Of a stretch of DNA of 64,000 nt, positions 1-9,624 are shown piece after piece (position 1 is the first letter of the stretch; each line of letters opens with the position of its first letter). The DNA is from Bradyrhizobium embrapense (GTDB lineage: Bacteria > Pseudomonadota > Alphaproteobacteria > Rhizobiales > Xanthobacteraceae): NCBI RefSeq assembly GCF_001189235.2, contig NZ_LFIP02000001.1:1054001-1118000 (forward strand), in the 5' to 3' direction. Under the pieces are notes generated by a model. The model saw nothing but the letters and a program-made list of their open reading frames with translations, searched no databases and had not been told where the DNA came from. Position numbers and translations under genes: made by a program.

Positions 1-706
1 CGTGCGATGGCGTCTGCGGCGGCGGCGGCACCACGCCGAGATCGGTCACCGACAGCACCGTCTTGCTCTTGAGATCGACCTGGGCGACGAGGTTCTCGAT
101 CGGCTTGCCCCAGAGATTGTTGACGGCGCCTGTGGTGTCGACGCAGGGCACGTTGAGCAGGCGGCGGCCCTTCATGGCGGGGTCGCTCACCGGACCGACC
201 GTCAGCGGCAGACACATGACGTTGCGGAAATCGGTGATGCCGCGCTTGGCCATCGCGGCGATCCAGCGCGGGTCCTGCTTCGGCAGGTCGCCGGCCGACA
301 TCAGCTCGTCGATGGTCAGCGCGGCCTCATGGTCCCTGATTTCGTCCCAGCCGGCCAGGCTGCGCGCGGCGAGATCGATATGCGCCTCATAGAGATGTCC
401 GCCGCTCAGCAAGGTCGCGGTCGCCCGGCGCGTGAACGGCTGGCCGGGCTTCCACGCCCGCACCTCGTCCTTGGGATCCTCGTCGACCGTCATCGAGACG
501 ACCCGCGTCGCATCGTCGAGCTTGCCGGCGCCGCGCAGGATTTCGGAGACCGAGCGGATTTCGTCCGTCGTGAGCCCATCCATCGGGTGCGTTGCGGCCG
601 CCTGCGGCCACATCCTGCGCTCGGCCTGCGCGGGCGGCGGTGCCGTCATCGCCGCCGCAACCAGGCCGGCCAATACCCACCCGCCATGCCGGAAAATCAG
701 AGCCAT
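1..706 (-). CDS. Copper-containing primary-amine oxidase, N-terminal part (cut by window edge)
   Basis: Only the first ~235 residues are present; the gene runs off the left edge. The start is the ATG at 706, preceded by GGAGGG with good spacing. Residues 1-28 look like a Sec signal peptide (hydrophobic core, then PAQA before ERR), so the enzyme is probably periplasmic. The segment THPMDGLTTDEI near residue 39 and the later NVMCLPLTVGP stretch match the N2 and N3 domains of copper/topaquinone amine oxidases, which oxidise primary amines to aldehyde, ammonia and peroxide. The catalytic domain with the topaquinone tyrosine lies outside the window. It sits 65 bp downstream of the ABC permease gene on the same strand and is probably the last visible gene of operon A. 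Confidence 0.8.
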   Translation of the reverse strand, partial: MALIFRHGGWVLAGLVAAAMTAPPPAQAERRMWPQAAATHPMDGLTTDEIRSVSEILRGAGKLDDATRVVSMTVDEDPKDEVRAWKPGQPFTRRATATLLSGGHLYEAHIDLAARSLAGWDEIRDHEAALTIDELMSAGDLPKQDPRWIAAMAKRGITDFRNVMCLPLTVGPVSDPAMKGRRLLNVPCVDTTGAVNNLWGKPIENLVAQVDLKSKTVLSVTDLGVVPPPPQTPSH

Positions 707-771
707 CACGCCCTCCACTCAAAGCCAGAACGACCAGAATACAAGCAATGGTGACGGCGTGAAGGCCAGCC

Positions 772-1800
772 TCATCCGGTAACCCGTTCCGACGCGCCCG
801 GCAGGATGGTGGCCGCGGCCGGCCGTGGCGCGGCGCGGTGGACGTCGAGCAGCCGCACGCCGAGACGATCACGCAAGGCCGGCCAGATGCCGCGCGGCGC
901 CACGATCATCACGACGACCGCAATGATGCCCAGCCCGACCAGATACCAGCCTCCGGACAGGCCGAGCGGCCCGGTCATCAGCTCACGCAGGCCGAAGAAG
1001 ATGATGACGCCGAGGATTGGCCCTTCCAGCGTTCCGATACCGCCGATGATCACGATGAACATCATGTAGACCGACCAGTTGACGTCGAAGGCCGCGAGCG
1101 GCGCGATGAACAGATTGCCCATGAAGCTGAGCGCACCCGCCAGCCCGCATCCGGCCGCCGAGAGTACGAAGGCGACGAAGCGGTTATGGCGGACGTCGAC
1201 GCCGACGCTCATCGCGGCAAGATCATTGTCGCGCACGCTCATCAGCCCGAGCCCGAAGCTAGAGGTCATCATCTTGTACAGCGCCGCGATCGTGACCAGC
1301 GTCAGGCCGCCGGCGAGCCAGAACATGGTCGGCTCGAACCAGTCGAAATCGATCAGCTTGCTGGTGGCGAGCGGCATGCCCGAGGTGCCGCCGACCGCCT
1401 GCGATTTCATCGTGAAGGCGCCGATGATCTCGGCGAACACCCACATCGCGATCGAGAAATAGGCGTCGCGCAACCGAAACAGCGGAAACGCGATGATCGC
1501 GGCGACCGCGCCCGCCACCAACGGCGCAACCGGCAACACCCAGATCGGCGTGACTTCGAGCCAGCCCGAGGTCAGGAACAGCGCATAGGCACCGAACGCG
1601 ATGAAGACCTGATGGCCGAGCGACACCAGCCCGGCATAGCCCGCCAGCAGGTTCCACATCTGCGCCATCGTCAGCAGCAGCAGGCATTCGGTCGCGAGCC
1701 GCAGGAAGCCCTCGTTCAGCACGAAGGGCGCGCCGGCGATGACGGCGACCAGCACGATGACGCAGCCCAGGAGAATGGTTCGTGTCGGCATCGGCGTCAC
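772..1800 (-). CDS. ABC transporter permease, LivM/UrtC type (system A)
   Basis: 342-residue polytopic membrane protein of the branched-chain amino acid/amide uptake family (LivM type), one of two permeases forming the translocation channel. The run SLGHQVFIAFGAYA near residues 60-73 is the usual signature of this family. The annotated start is GTG at 1800, which overlaps the stop of the upstream permease by 4 bp (GTGA); an ATG at 1791 is an alternative. The overlap indicates translational coupling with the LivH-type partner. The substrate is not evident from the permease itself; the operon context suggests an amine, formamide or amide. Confidence 0.88.
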   Translation of the reverse strand: MTPMPTRTILLGCVIVLVAVIAGAPFVLNEGFLRLATECLLLLTMAQMWNLLAGYAGLVSLGHQVFIAFGAYALFLTSGWLEVTPIWVLPVAPLVAGAVAAIIAFPLFRLRDAYFSIAMWVFAEIIGAFTMKSQAVGGTSGMPLATSKLIDFDWFEPTMFWLAGGLTLVTIAALYKMMTSSFGLGLMSVRDNDLAAMSVGVDVRHNRFVAFVLSAAGCGLAGALSFMGNLFIAPLAAFDVNWSVYMMFIVIIGGIGTLEGPILGVIIFFGLRELMTGPLGLSGGWYLVGLGIIAVVVMIVAPRGIWPALRDRLGVRLLDVHRAAPRPAAATILPGASERVTG

Positions 1801-2663
1801 ACCCTGCTCGACACGAGGCCCGACGGCCGGATCAGGAGCATGATGAAGAACAACAGATGTGCGTAGAGCAGCCCCGCGTTCGGATCGATCTTCAGGCCGA
1901 TCAATTGCGCCATGCCGAGCGCGATGCCGCCGAGCAGCGCGCCCCAGAACGAGCCGAGCCCGCCGAGCACCACGACCTCGAATGCGATCAGGAGCCGCTC
2001 GGCGCCCGAGAACGGCGTGAAGCTCGACCGCACCGCGAGCAGTACACCGCCGATCGCGCCGAGCGCCAGCGACAGGCCCATCACGTAATTGTAGACCCGG
2101 TCCGGCTTGACCCCGGACAGCCGGACGATGTCGCGGCGGTCCGCAGTGGCGCGCACGATGCGCCCGAACTCGGTGTGGCGCAGCACCAGTTGCAGCGCCA
2201 TGAACAGCAACGCGGCCAGCACCAGCGTCAGCAGCGGCATGATGCCGATGTTGAGCCCGCCGACCTCGAGACTGGCGCGCGACAGCTCGCCGACCTGGAG
2301 GCTGCGCACGTCGGCGCCGAACATTTCGACCATGACATTGCGCAGGATCACCGACACGCCGAAGGTCAGCAGCAGCGGCGACAGCGGATCGGGCGACGTC
2401 ACCACCCGGTTGACGATGGCGGCCTGATAGAGCCAGCCGACCGCAAACGACAGCGCGATCACCGGGATCAGCATCAGCAGCGGCGAGACCTGCGGAAACA
2501 GGTTGGAAAGCAGCACGGCGCAGAACGCGCTGAGCACCATGAACTCGCCGTGCGCGATGTTGACGACGCGCATCACGCCGAACACCAAAGCGAGCCCGAT
2601 GCCGAGCAGCCCGTAGAGCCCTCCCAGCAGGGCCCCGTTGATCAATGTCTCAACCCAGATCAT
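1797..2663 (-). CDS. ABC transporter permease, LivH/UrtB type (system A)
   Basis: 288-residue inner-membrane permease. The motif GVMRVVNIAHGEFMVL near the N-terminus is the hallmark of LivH-type permeases. It pairs with the LivM-type protein encoded immediately downstream (4-bp overlap). The ATG at 2663 lies 18 bp after the LivF-type ATPase stop. The length is normal for the family. No regulatory feature is visible in the short gap, so it is read as part of the A operon. Confidence 0.9.
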   Translation of the reverse strand: MIWVETLINGALLGGLYGLLGIGLALVFGVMRVVNIAHGEFMVLSAFCAVLLSNLFPQVSPLLMLIPVIALSFAVGWLYQAAIVNRVVTSPDPLSPLLLTFGVSVILRNVMVEMFGADVRSLQVGELSRASLEVGGLNIGIMPLLTLVLAALLFMALQLVLRHTEFGRIVRATADRRDIVRLSGVKPDRVYNYVMGLSLALGAIGGVLLAVRSSFTPFSGAERLLIAFEVVVLGGLGSFWGALLGGIALGMAQLIGLKIDPNAGLLYAHLLFFIMLLIRPSGLVSSRV

Positions 2664-2681
2664 GTTCGTTGCCGATCCTGG

Positions 2682-3380
2682 CTAGTTACCGAAATAGGCG
2701 TGCGTCAGCTGCTCCGGCTGCAACCCTTGCGCCGGACCGGTCAGCGACACCCGCCCCTTCAACAGGCAATAAATCCGCTCGGAGGTCGCGAGCGCGCGCT
2801 TGACGTCCTGCTCGACCAGCACGACGGCGGTGCCCTCGCGGCGGATATCGGCGAAGGAGCGATAGATCTGCTCGACCACCACAGGCGCGAGCCCGAGCGA
2901 GATCTCGTCGCAGAGCAAGAGCCGCGGGTTCGACATCAGCGCGCGGCCGATCGCCGCCATCTGCTGCTGGCCGCCGGAGAGCTGGCCCGGAAACATCCGC
3001 CGCCGCTCGTCCAGGATCGGGAACAGGTCGAACACCCGACGTAAGGTCCAGCTTCCCTTGCGCCGATTGACGCTGCCCATCAAGAGGTTCTCCTCGATGG
3101 TCAACGAGTCGAACAGCAACCGCCCTTCCGGCACCATGATCAGCCCGAGCCGCGACACCTCTTCGGCCGGCATCTGCGAGATGTCGATGCCATCGAAATG
3201 CACCGCTCCCTTGCGCTCCTCGTTGAGCCCGACCAGCGCCTTCAGGAAGGTCGACTTGCCGGCGCCGTTGGCGCCGACCAGCGCCACCGCCTCTCCGTCC
3301 GCCACGGTGAAGTTCATGTCGAACACGGCCTGGAGATCGCCGTAGAAGATCTGCAGGCCGTTCACATCAAGCAACGCCAT
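2682..3380 (-). CDS. ABC transporter ATP-binding protein, LivF type (system A)
   Basis: 232-residue ATPase with Walker A GANGAGKS near residue 36, signature LSGGQQQMAAIGRAL and Walker B LLLCDEISLGLAP. Cys in place of the usual Leu before the Walker B Asp-Glu is slightly unusual. LivF-type subunits energise branched-chain amino acid/amide importers together with LivG. The gene overlaps the end of the LivG-type gene by 14 bp, a common arrangement for coupled subunits. Confidence 0.9.
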   Translation of the reverse strand: MALLDVNGLQIFYGDLQAVFDMNFTVADGEAVALVGANGAGKSTFLKALVGLNEERKGAVHFDGIDISQMPAEEVSRLGLIMVPEGRLLFDSLTIEENLLMGSVNRRKGSWTLRRVFDLFPILDERRRMFPGQLSGGQQQMAAIGRALMSNPRLLLCDEISLGLAPVVVEQIYRSFADIRREGTAVVLVEQDVKRALATSERIYCLLKGRVSLTGPAQGLQPEQLTHAYFGN

Positions 3381-4098
3381 CGGCCTTCAATCCCATATAG
3401 ATCTCGCGCACCACGGCGCTGTCCATCACCTCGGCCGGCGGCCCTTCCAGCACCTTGCGGCCGAAATCGAGCACCAGGATACGATCCGAGACCGCGCGCA
3501 GCGCGTGCGGAATGTGCTCGATCCAGATCATGGCGTGATCGGCCTTCACCGACTTGATGACAGCGACGAGGCGCTCGACCTCGGGCTCGGTCAGCCCGGC
3601 GGCGATCTCGTCGAGCAGGATCAGCTTGGGCTTCGAAGCCAGTGCCTTGGCGAATTCCAGCCGCTTGCGATCGATCAGCGGCAAGGCGCCGGCGAGCTTG
3701 TCCGCCTTGCCGTCGAGCCCGGTGCGCTGCAACACCTGCATCGTCCAGTCCGACGCCGCCTCGCCATACAGGCCGGCGCCATAGGACGCCGCGACCAGCG
3801 CGTTCTCGTAGACCGACAGGTGCGGAAACGGCTGCGGGATCTGGAACGCCCGCCCGAGCCCCATCCGTGCCCTTTGGTGCGGCGGCAGCCCCGTTATCTC
3901 CTTGTCGTCGAGCATGATCGAACCGCCGTCGGCCGTGAGCAGGCCGACGATCAGGTTGAGCAGCGAGCTCTTGCCGGCGCCGTTCGGGCCGATCACGCCG
4001 AGGCATTCGCCCCGCGCCAGCGCGAAGCTGACGTTGTCGGCGACCACGATCTCGCCGAAGCGCTTGCAGAGCCCGCTGACGCGCAGAAGGGGTGCCAT
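3367..4098 (-). CDS. ABC transporter ATP-binding protein, LivG type (system A)
   Basis: 243-residue ATPase. Walker A GPNGAGKSS lies near residue 37 and Walker B LILLDEIAAGLTEPE in the second half, followed by the long LivG-type C-terminal region. The ABC signature is divergent: the segment between Walker A and Walker B reads GALPLIDRKRLEFAKAL rather than LSGGQ. That is seen in LivG/UrtD-like proteins, where LSHG or similar replaces it. It starts 1 bp after the stop of the substrate-binding protein gene, so the two are translationally adjacent. Confidence 0.88.
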   Translation of the reverse strand: MAPLLRVSGLCKRFGEIVVADNVSFALARGECLGVIGPNGAGKSSLLNLIVGLLTADGGSIMLDDKEITGLPPHQRARMGLGRAFQIPQPFPHLSVYENALVAASYGAGLYGEAASDWTMQVLQRTGLDGKADKLAGALPLIDRKRLEFAKALASKPKLILLDEIAAGLTEPEVERLVAVIKSVKADHAMIWIEHIPHALRAVSDRILVLDFGRKVLEGPPAEVMDSAVVREIYMGLKADGVA

Positions 4099-4099
4099 C

Positions 4100-5413
4100 T
4101 CAGGCCAGCTTGGAGAGCAGCTGGAGATCGGCCTGCTTCGGAATGAACGGCGCCGTTCCGTTGTGCACGATCAGGAGCTCGTATTTCGACTTGCCGCCCT
4201 TGGTCTTGCGCCACTGTCCGCCCGACAGCGAGGTCACCGCAACGTTCTTGATGGGCGTCCCCTTGAACTTCACTGGTCCGACCACGGTCTCCATGTCGAG
4301 GCCGGCGATCGCATCGCGCAGCGAGTTCTTGTCCTTCGGGTCACTGTTCTGCAACGCGGCCAGCGCGACTTCCCAGAGCGCGTGGGCGTAACCGATCGGC
4401 TGGGTCCATTGCTTGCCGGTGCTCTTCTCCCATTCGGCGGCGAGCTCGGCGGCGCTCTGCCCGGTCAGCGACGACTTGAAGGGATAGGCCGGCGTCCACC
4501 ATACTTCGGTCGACATGCCGTCGCCACGGTCGCCGAGCGCGTTCACCGCGCTCGGGAACAGGAAGGCCGCCGCCACCGTGCATATCTGCGGCTTGAACCC
4601 GGCTTGCGCCGCCTGGTTCCACAGCGTCACCCAGTGATTGCCGTAGGTGAAGCCGGACACGATATCGACGCCGTTGTTCTTGAAAGACGACACCTGGTTG
4701 GTGAAGTCATCGGTCGCGATCTGGAATTTTCCGGCGGAGAATTCCTGATAGCCTGCCGCCGCAATGCCGCCCGGCAGACCGACCTTCGGATCGGAGAACG
4801 CTTGGCCGGCGGGATTGTCGATATAGAGCGTGCCGACCTTCTTGTTGGTATCGACCGACTGCCACATGCCGAGGAAGTTCTTGACGACGTCATCGGCGCC
4901 CCAGAAGAAATGGTAGCTGTAGGGGAAGCCCTTGTCCGGCGTCGACTTGCGCGGGAACATCCAGCCTTGCCACGGCACCATGGTCGAAATCGACGGAATG
5001 CCGCGGGCATCGGCGAGCTCCTGCACCGGAGCCTGCGCATCGCCGTCCTCGATCAGGATCAGGTCGCATTTCTCCCGCAGCACCAGCTCGCTGGCGACGA
5101 CAGACGAGCGGTTCGGATCAGACTGGTTGTCCTTGAACACAAATTCGATCTGCCAGGTCTTGCCGCCGATCTTCAGCCCATCCTTGACGCGCGCCTTGAT
5201 GCGCTCGTGGATCCAGGTGTCGGGCTCGGCAAACGGCGCGCGGACGCCCGAGAGGCATCCGACCCAGCCGATCTTGATGGTGTTGCCGGCGGCGCGCGCG
5301 ATGTTGACCAGCGGCACATTCATGGCCGACGCAAGTCCGGTTGCGCCGGCTGCCTTCAGCAAGGTCCGCCGGTTGAGCCGGCTGGACGAGTTCGTCTTTG
5401 AGTTCTCAGTCAT
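4100..5413 (-). CDS. ABC transporter substrate-binding protein (system A), Tat-type signal
   Basis: 437-residue periplasmic binding protein of the branched-chain amino acid/amide (peripla_BP_6) class. The chosen start is ATG 5413 with GGGAGAGGGAC upstream; a longer TTG start at 5431 is possible but lacks a ribosome site. The N-terminus carries a twin-arginine motif NRRTLLK followed by a hydrophobic stretch ending near ARA, so export is likely by Tat as a folded protein. The mature part opens with IKIGWVGCLSG, as in amide/urea binding proteins. The ligand is unknown. Placement between a deformylase-like hydrolase and an amine oxidase suggests formamides or related amides (inference). Confidence 0.87.
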   Translation of the reverse strand: MTENSKTNSSSRLNRRTLLKAAGATGLASAMNVPLVNIARAAGNTIKIGWVGCLSGVRAPFAEPDTWIHERIKARVKDGLKIGGKTWQIEFVFKDNQSDPNRSSVVASELVLREKCDLILIEDGDAQAPVQELADARGIPSISTMVPWQGWMFPRKSTPDKGFPYSYHFFWGADDVVKNFLGMWQSVDTNKKVGTLYIDNPAGQAFSDPKVGLPGGIAAAGYQEFSAGKFQIATDDFTNQVSSFKNNGVDIVSGFTYGNHWVTLWNQAAQAGFKPQICTVAAAFLFPSAVNALGDRGDGMSTEVWWTPAYPFKSSLTGQSAAELAAEWEKSTGKQWTQPIGYAHALWEVALAALQNSDPKDKNSLRDAIAGLDMETVVGPVKFKGTPIKNVAVTSLSGGQWRKTKGGKSKYELLIVHNGTAPFIPKQADLQLLSKLA

Positions 5414-5444
5414 GTCCCTCTCCCTGAACAAAACTCTGAAGTAA

Positions 5445-6532
<1,088 letters not shown>

Positions 6533-6536
<4 letters not shown>

Positions 6537-8200
6537 GCGCTCCGCTGGTAGACCTTACGGCCCTCGAAGAAGGTCATCTCGACCCGCGTATCGGCAAGCT
6601 GATCCGGCGGGATGTCGAAGATCATCCGGTCGAGCACGATCAGGTCGGCCGATTTGCCGACCTCGATCGAGCCGATCGATTGGCCGAGCCCGGCCGCGCG
6701 CGCGGCATCGATGGTGTAGATGTCGATCACGGTGGCGAGATCGAGCGCCTGCTCAGCCCAGAGCGACTTGCCGGGAAAATCCCCGGTCGGATTTTGCCTT
6801 GTCACCATGCCCTCGATGCCCTGCCATGGATCGGGGATCGGGATCACCGGCCAGTCCGAGCCGCCGGCCATCAATGCGCCGGCCGCCTTCAGATCCTTGT
6901 TCGGCCAGAAGCGCTGCGCCCGCTCCTCGCCCATCGCGGCCTTGTGCGCCTCGAGGAAGACGGTCGGATACCAGATGATCGGCGACAGATCGGCCGCAAC
7001 GCCGAGCTCGGCGAAGCGCTTGACGTCGTCGGGCGCGATATAGCTCGCATGCGCGATGTGGTGGATCAGATGGGTCGGGCCGTTGAAGCTGCGCACGACA
7101 TCGATCGCGTCGAGCGCCTGCGTCACCGCGGCATCTCCCGCACAATGGATCTTCGCGGCAAGCCCAAGCTTCTCGCAGCGCCCCAGCCAGCGGATCAGAT
7201 CCGGCACCGTCAGCATGGTCGATCCGCGGAAGCAGCAGCCGCGCACTGGGTCGGCCAGATAGGGCTCGTGGAAGGCCGCCGTCTTGGCGCCCGGCACGCC
7301 GTCGAGGAACACCTTCGCATAATCCGGCTTCACATGGGTGCCGCGATACTGCTCGCGCAGCGCAAACAGCTCCTCGCCGGCCTTGCCGAACATGAAGCCC
7401 GGCTCGACCACCGGCATCGCGCAGACCGCCCAGGCGGTGAGCTCGCCGCGGTCGTCGAGCCCCTTCAGCGCCGCCATGATCGGCTGCATGCTGGCGGCGT
7501 CGATGAAGGCGGTGACGCCATAGGTGTTCAGCACCGAGATCGAACGCGCCACCGCCGCGCGGTCCATCTCGGCCGTGTAGTGACCCGAAGCCGCGAGCGC
7601 CCGCTCCACCAGGCCCGAGGCGGCCTCGATCATGATCCCGGTCAGCGTCCCGGTCTTGAGGTCGCGGCCGATCTCGCCGTCGGTCGGATCAGGAGTGTCG
7701 GCCTGCACACCGGCAAGCCGCAGCGCCGCCGAGCTTGCCCAGCGATTGTGATAGGTGTCGTCGCGCAGCACGACGGGATGCCCGAGGCACGCGGCGTCGA
7801 GCAGCGCACAGGACTCCGCGGTATTCATCTCGTTCAGCAGATTATTGCCGAACTGACCGCCGACGATCCAGGCGCCGGGCGCCGCCGCTGACGCGGCCTT
7901 GTGCAAGGTCTCGGCGATCCTTGGCACGCTGTCGGCGTTGGAGAAGCGCAGCTCGTAGAGATCGGCCTGCCCGCCCATCATGATATGATTGTGGATGTCG
8001 ACGATCCCCGGCATCGCCATCCGTCCACCGAGATCGACAGTCGCCGTCGCCTCGCCGATGAGCGACGCGACATCGCGCTCTTCGCCCACGGCGACGAACC
8101 GGCCGGCCTTGACCGCCGCGCACGCCGCCCAGGGCAGTTCCCGGTTCGACGTGTAGATCCGACCGTTGCGGAAGACCGTGTCGGCGAATGTCCTGGTCAT
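6533..8200 (-). CDS. Amidohydrolase family protein, YtcJ / N-substituted formamide deformylase-like
   Basis: 555 residues from ATG 8200; the open frame continues to 8323, but that extension reads through a pseudogene remnant. Family features are an N-terminal small domain starting [14 protein letters not shown], the metal-binding HxH in [13 protein letters not shown], a later HHIAHASYI segment, and [13 protein letters not shown] near the C-terminus supplying the conserved Asp. The closest family known to me is YtcJ/NfdA, metal-dependent hydrolases that include an N-substituted formamide deformylase (formamide to formate plus amine). It heads operon A (CobW-like GTPase, ABC transporter, amine oxidase). 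The exact substrate is uncertain. Confidence 0.83.
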
Positions 8201-8317
8201 GCGGAGCAACTTCTCGATTGGGGAAAGCCTGGAGCGCGCACTGTGCGGTGCACAGCGGCCGAACCGCGCACGACACCAGCGTGACGCCAAACGTTCGGCA
8301 TGTCGGCATTTGGAACA

Positions 8318-8335
8318 ATCCACCGTCCGGTGGAT
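8318..8335. repeat. Inverted repeat ATCCACC-N4-GGTGGAT, copy 1
   Basis: A perfect 7-bp inverted repeat with spacer gtcc, 118 bp upstream of the operon A start at 8200. The same arms with spacer caac recur at 8855-8872. It could be an operator or a leader hairpin. Confidence 0.6.
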
Positions 8336-8374
8336 GCTCCGCCGCCTGCTGCGATGCTGGCCGCAGAGCCTCCC

Positions 8375-8743
8375 TTCGAATCCCAGCGCCAGACCGTCCT
8401 TGCGATGGTCGAAAGCGCCGAACAGGACGCCGCGCGCGTGGTCGACGGGGATCGCCTGGCAGCCGCTTGAGGAATATTTCTCGACATCCGTACCGGCCGG
8501 CGTGCGGCCTGAGCCGTTCAGCGCGATCGACTCGCCGGGCGCCAGGCGAATACAGCGCGAAGCAGTCGCCGCCGATTTCGGTCATCTGCGGCTCGACCAC
8601 GCGCTGCACCGCGACCGCCGCCACGCGGCATCAATGGCGTTGCCGCAACCCGTCAACATCTCGACGGCGGCAAGCGTCGCCTGCGGATGCGAGGTTGCGG
8701 CCATGCCACGCTCGGCAACCGCCACAGAGCGGCCGATAGCCAT
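8375..8743 (-). pseudogene. Gamma-glutamyltransferase remnant (frameshifted, large internal deletion)
   Basis: Reading leftward from the ATG at 8743, one frame gives a typical GGT N-terminus (AERGMAATSHPQATLAAVEM, then CGNAIDA). A shift near 8610-8620 moves to a second frame giving AVAVQRVVEPQMTEIGGDCF. A further shift near 8545 gives IALNGSGRTPAG, and the frame then passes directly to GVLFGAFDHRKDGLALGF, the kind of sequence found at the extreme C-terminus of GGT. Intact GGT is about 530 residues, so roughly 400 residues are missing, including the autoprocessing Thr region. The order of motifs is preserved, which supports decay in place rather than chance similarity. Confidence 0.72.
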
Positions 8744-8770
8744 GAAATCACGCGTGTCGGATCCTCTGAT

Positions 8771-8795
8771 GTTGCGAGCGGGAGCCGCTCGCAAC
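8771..8795. repeat. Perfect 11-bp inverted repeat (3-nt loop)
   Basis: GTTGCGAGCGG at 8771-8781 is followed by GAG and the exact reverse complement CCGCTCGCAAC at 8785-8795. No T-run follows on either strand, so it is not a typical intrinsic terminator. It lies just upstream of the GGT remnant. Confidence 0.6.
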
Positions 8796-8854
8796 ATTGT
8801 CGAATACGACACCGGTCCTTGGCGAACTGTCGGTCGGCGGCGCGGCAATCCGCA

Positions 8855-8872
8855 ATCCACCCAACGGTGGAT
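8855..8872. repeat. Inverted repeat ATCCACC-N4-GGTGGAT, copy 2
   Basis: Same 7-bp arms as at 8318-8335, with a different 4-nt spacer (caac). The two copies flank the GGT remnant. Confidence 0.6.
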
Positions 8873-8899
8873 CGGCTGAATACGGATGGGTTCGGTTTC

Positions 8900-8950
8900 T
8901 CCGTCGTCGTTCCGGGGCGCGCGAGCGCGCGAACCCCGGAATGACGGGAG
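8900..8950. repeat. REP-like palindromic repeat
   Basis: An imperfect palindrome: TCCGTCGTCGTTCCGGGG is followed by a GC-rich centre (cgcgcgagcgcgcg) and AACCCCGGAATGACGGGA. I recognise this class of short extragenic palindrome as common between genes in Bradyrhizobium-like genomes. It has no coding potential of note. Confidence 0.65.
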
Positions 8951-9039
8951 GGGTGCGAAAAATCAACCAGGCAGCCAAGTATTGGAGGTCGCCAGGTTTC
9001 ATTCGGCTTTTCCGAATTTAACTTGACACCTGACCCAAC

Positions 9040-9480
9040 TCAGATGTTCAATGCGCCCGTCTCACCCGACACAAGGGGCGCTTCGCGGTCGTCACGAACG
9101 CGGGTCGAGATGCGGTGGACGCTGGGTGCGCAGTTGACGAATGCGCATGAAGCGGACGGTGAAGTCGTGTGGTCCTGACGCCCTAACGGCAGGTGTCTCT
9201 TCCGATTGCGCAGGTCGCGCGTTGCGAAGACGGTGACAAGCAAGCCCAGTCTCGCCGGGGAGAGCACGAAGTAAGCCGTAGCCCATCGCGCAGGGAAAGC
9301 CGGGTTGTTCCGGTTACACCTGTGGTCCTACCCCCGAGCTTTCTACCCTTTTGCTCGGGGCCCATGGGTGCGATCGGCACCCGGCTTTCCCTGCGCCCTC
9401 TGTTCAAAAGAGGGCGGAACAAGATGCAAAGCTCGGGCAATTCATGTCGCGAGAATGCGGAGGCATGGCTCACCGGCCAG
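9040..9480. repeat. Dispersed structured element (Bradyrhizobium-type intergenic repeat, possible RNA)
   Basis: No gene is supported here. The core is highly structured. An 18-bp perfect inverted repeat pairs 9288-9305 (gcgcagggaaagccgggt) with 9379-9396. Inside it an 8-bp stem pairs 9332-9339 with 9353-9360 (ccccgagc/gctcgggg). Directly after it a 6-bp hairpin (gccctc/gagggc) spans 9395-9415. From memory this sequence family is repeated many times in Bradyrhizobium genomes, often mis-called as short hypothetical proteins. Several short open frames exist on both strands, but none shows a ribosome site or protein-like composition. The boundaries are approximate. Confidence 0.6.
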
Positions 9481-9494
9481 GCAACAAATTCAGT

Positions 9495-9609
9495 GTTATC
9501 CCGGCGGAGGCGGAATCCATAACCAGGAATGGCCATTGTTGAGCGATCGTGGAATGACGAATCCCGTTCACAACGGAGGCCGCCGAGTATCGGCCTTCGC
9601 CGGGACGAC
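9495..9609. repeat. MITE-like element with ~20-bp imperfect terminal inverted repeats
   Basis: The left end at 9495-9514 (gttatcccggcggaggcgga) and the reverse complement of the right end at 9590-9609 agree at 16 of 20 positions. The ~115-bp interior has no open frame with supporting features. It directly abuts the end of the LuxR-type gene. Confidence 0.5.
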
Positions 9610-9624
9610 GGTGGGGGCCGCCCC

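Noticed and set aside
2..754. Long plus-strand open frame at the left edge
   Set aside because: It is antisense to the amine oxidase N-terminus, has arginine/histidine-rich low-quality composition and no family resemblance.
1782..3044. 420-residue plus-strand open frame
   Set aside because: Antisense shadow of the LivH and LivF genes; very rich in His, Arg, Asp and Gln, as expected from reverse reading of high-GC genes.
8201..8323. N-terminal extension of the amidohydrolase to 8323
   Set aside because: The extra 41 residues are Cys/Arg-rich, overlap an inverted repeat and the tail of the ggt remnant, and precede the normal family start at 8200.
9040..9480. Several short hypothetical proteins in the repeat
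   Set aside because: Open frames on both strands overlap RNA-like stems, lack ribosome sites and look like by-products of the repeat.
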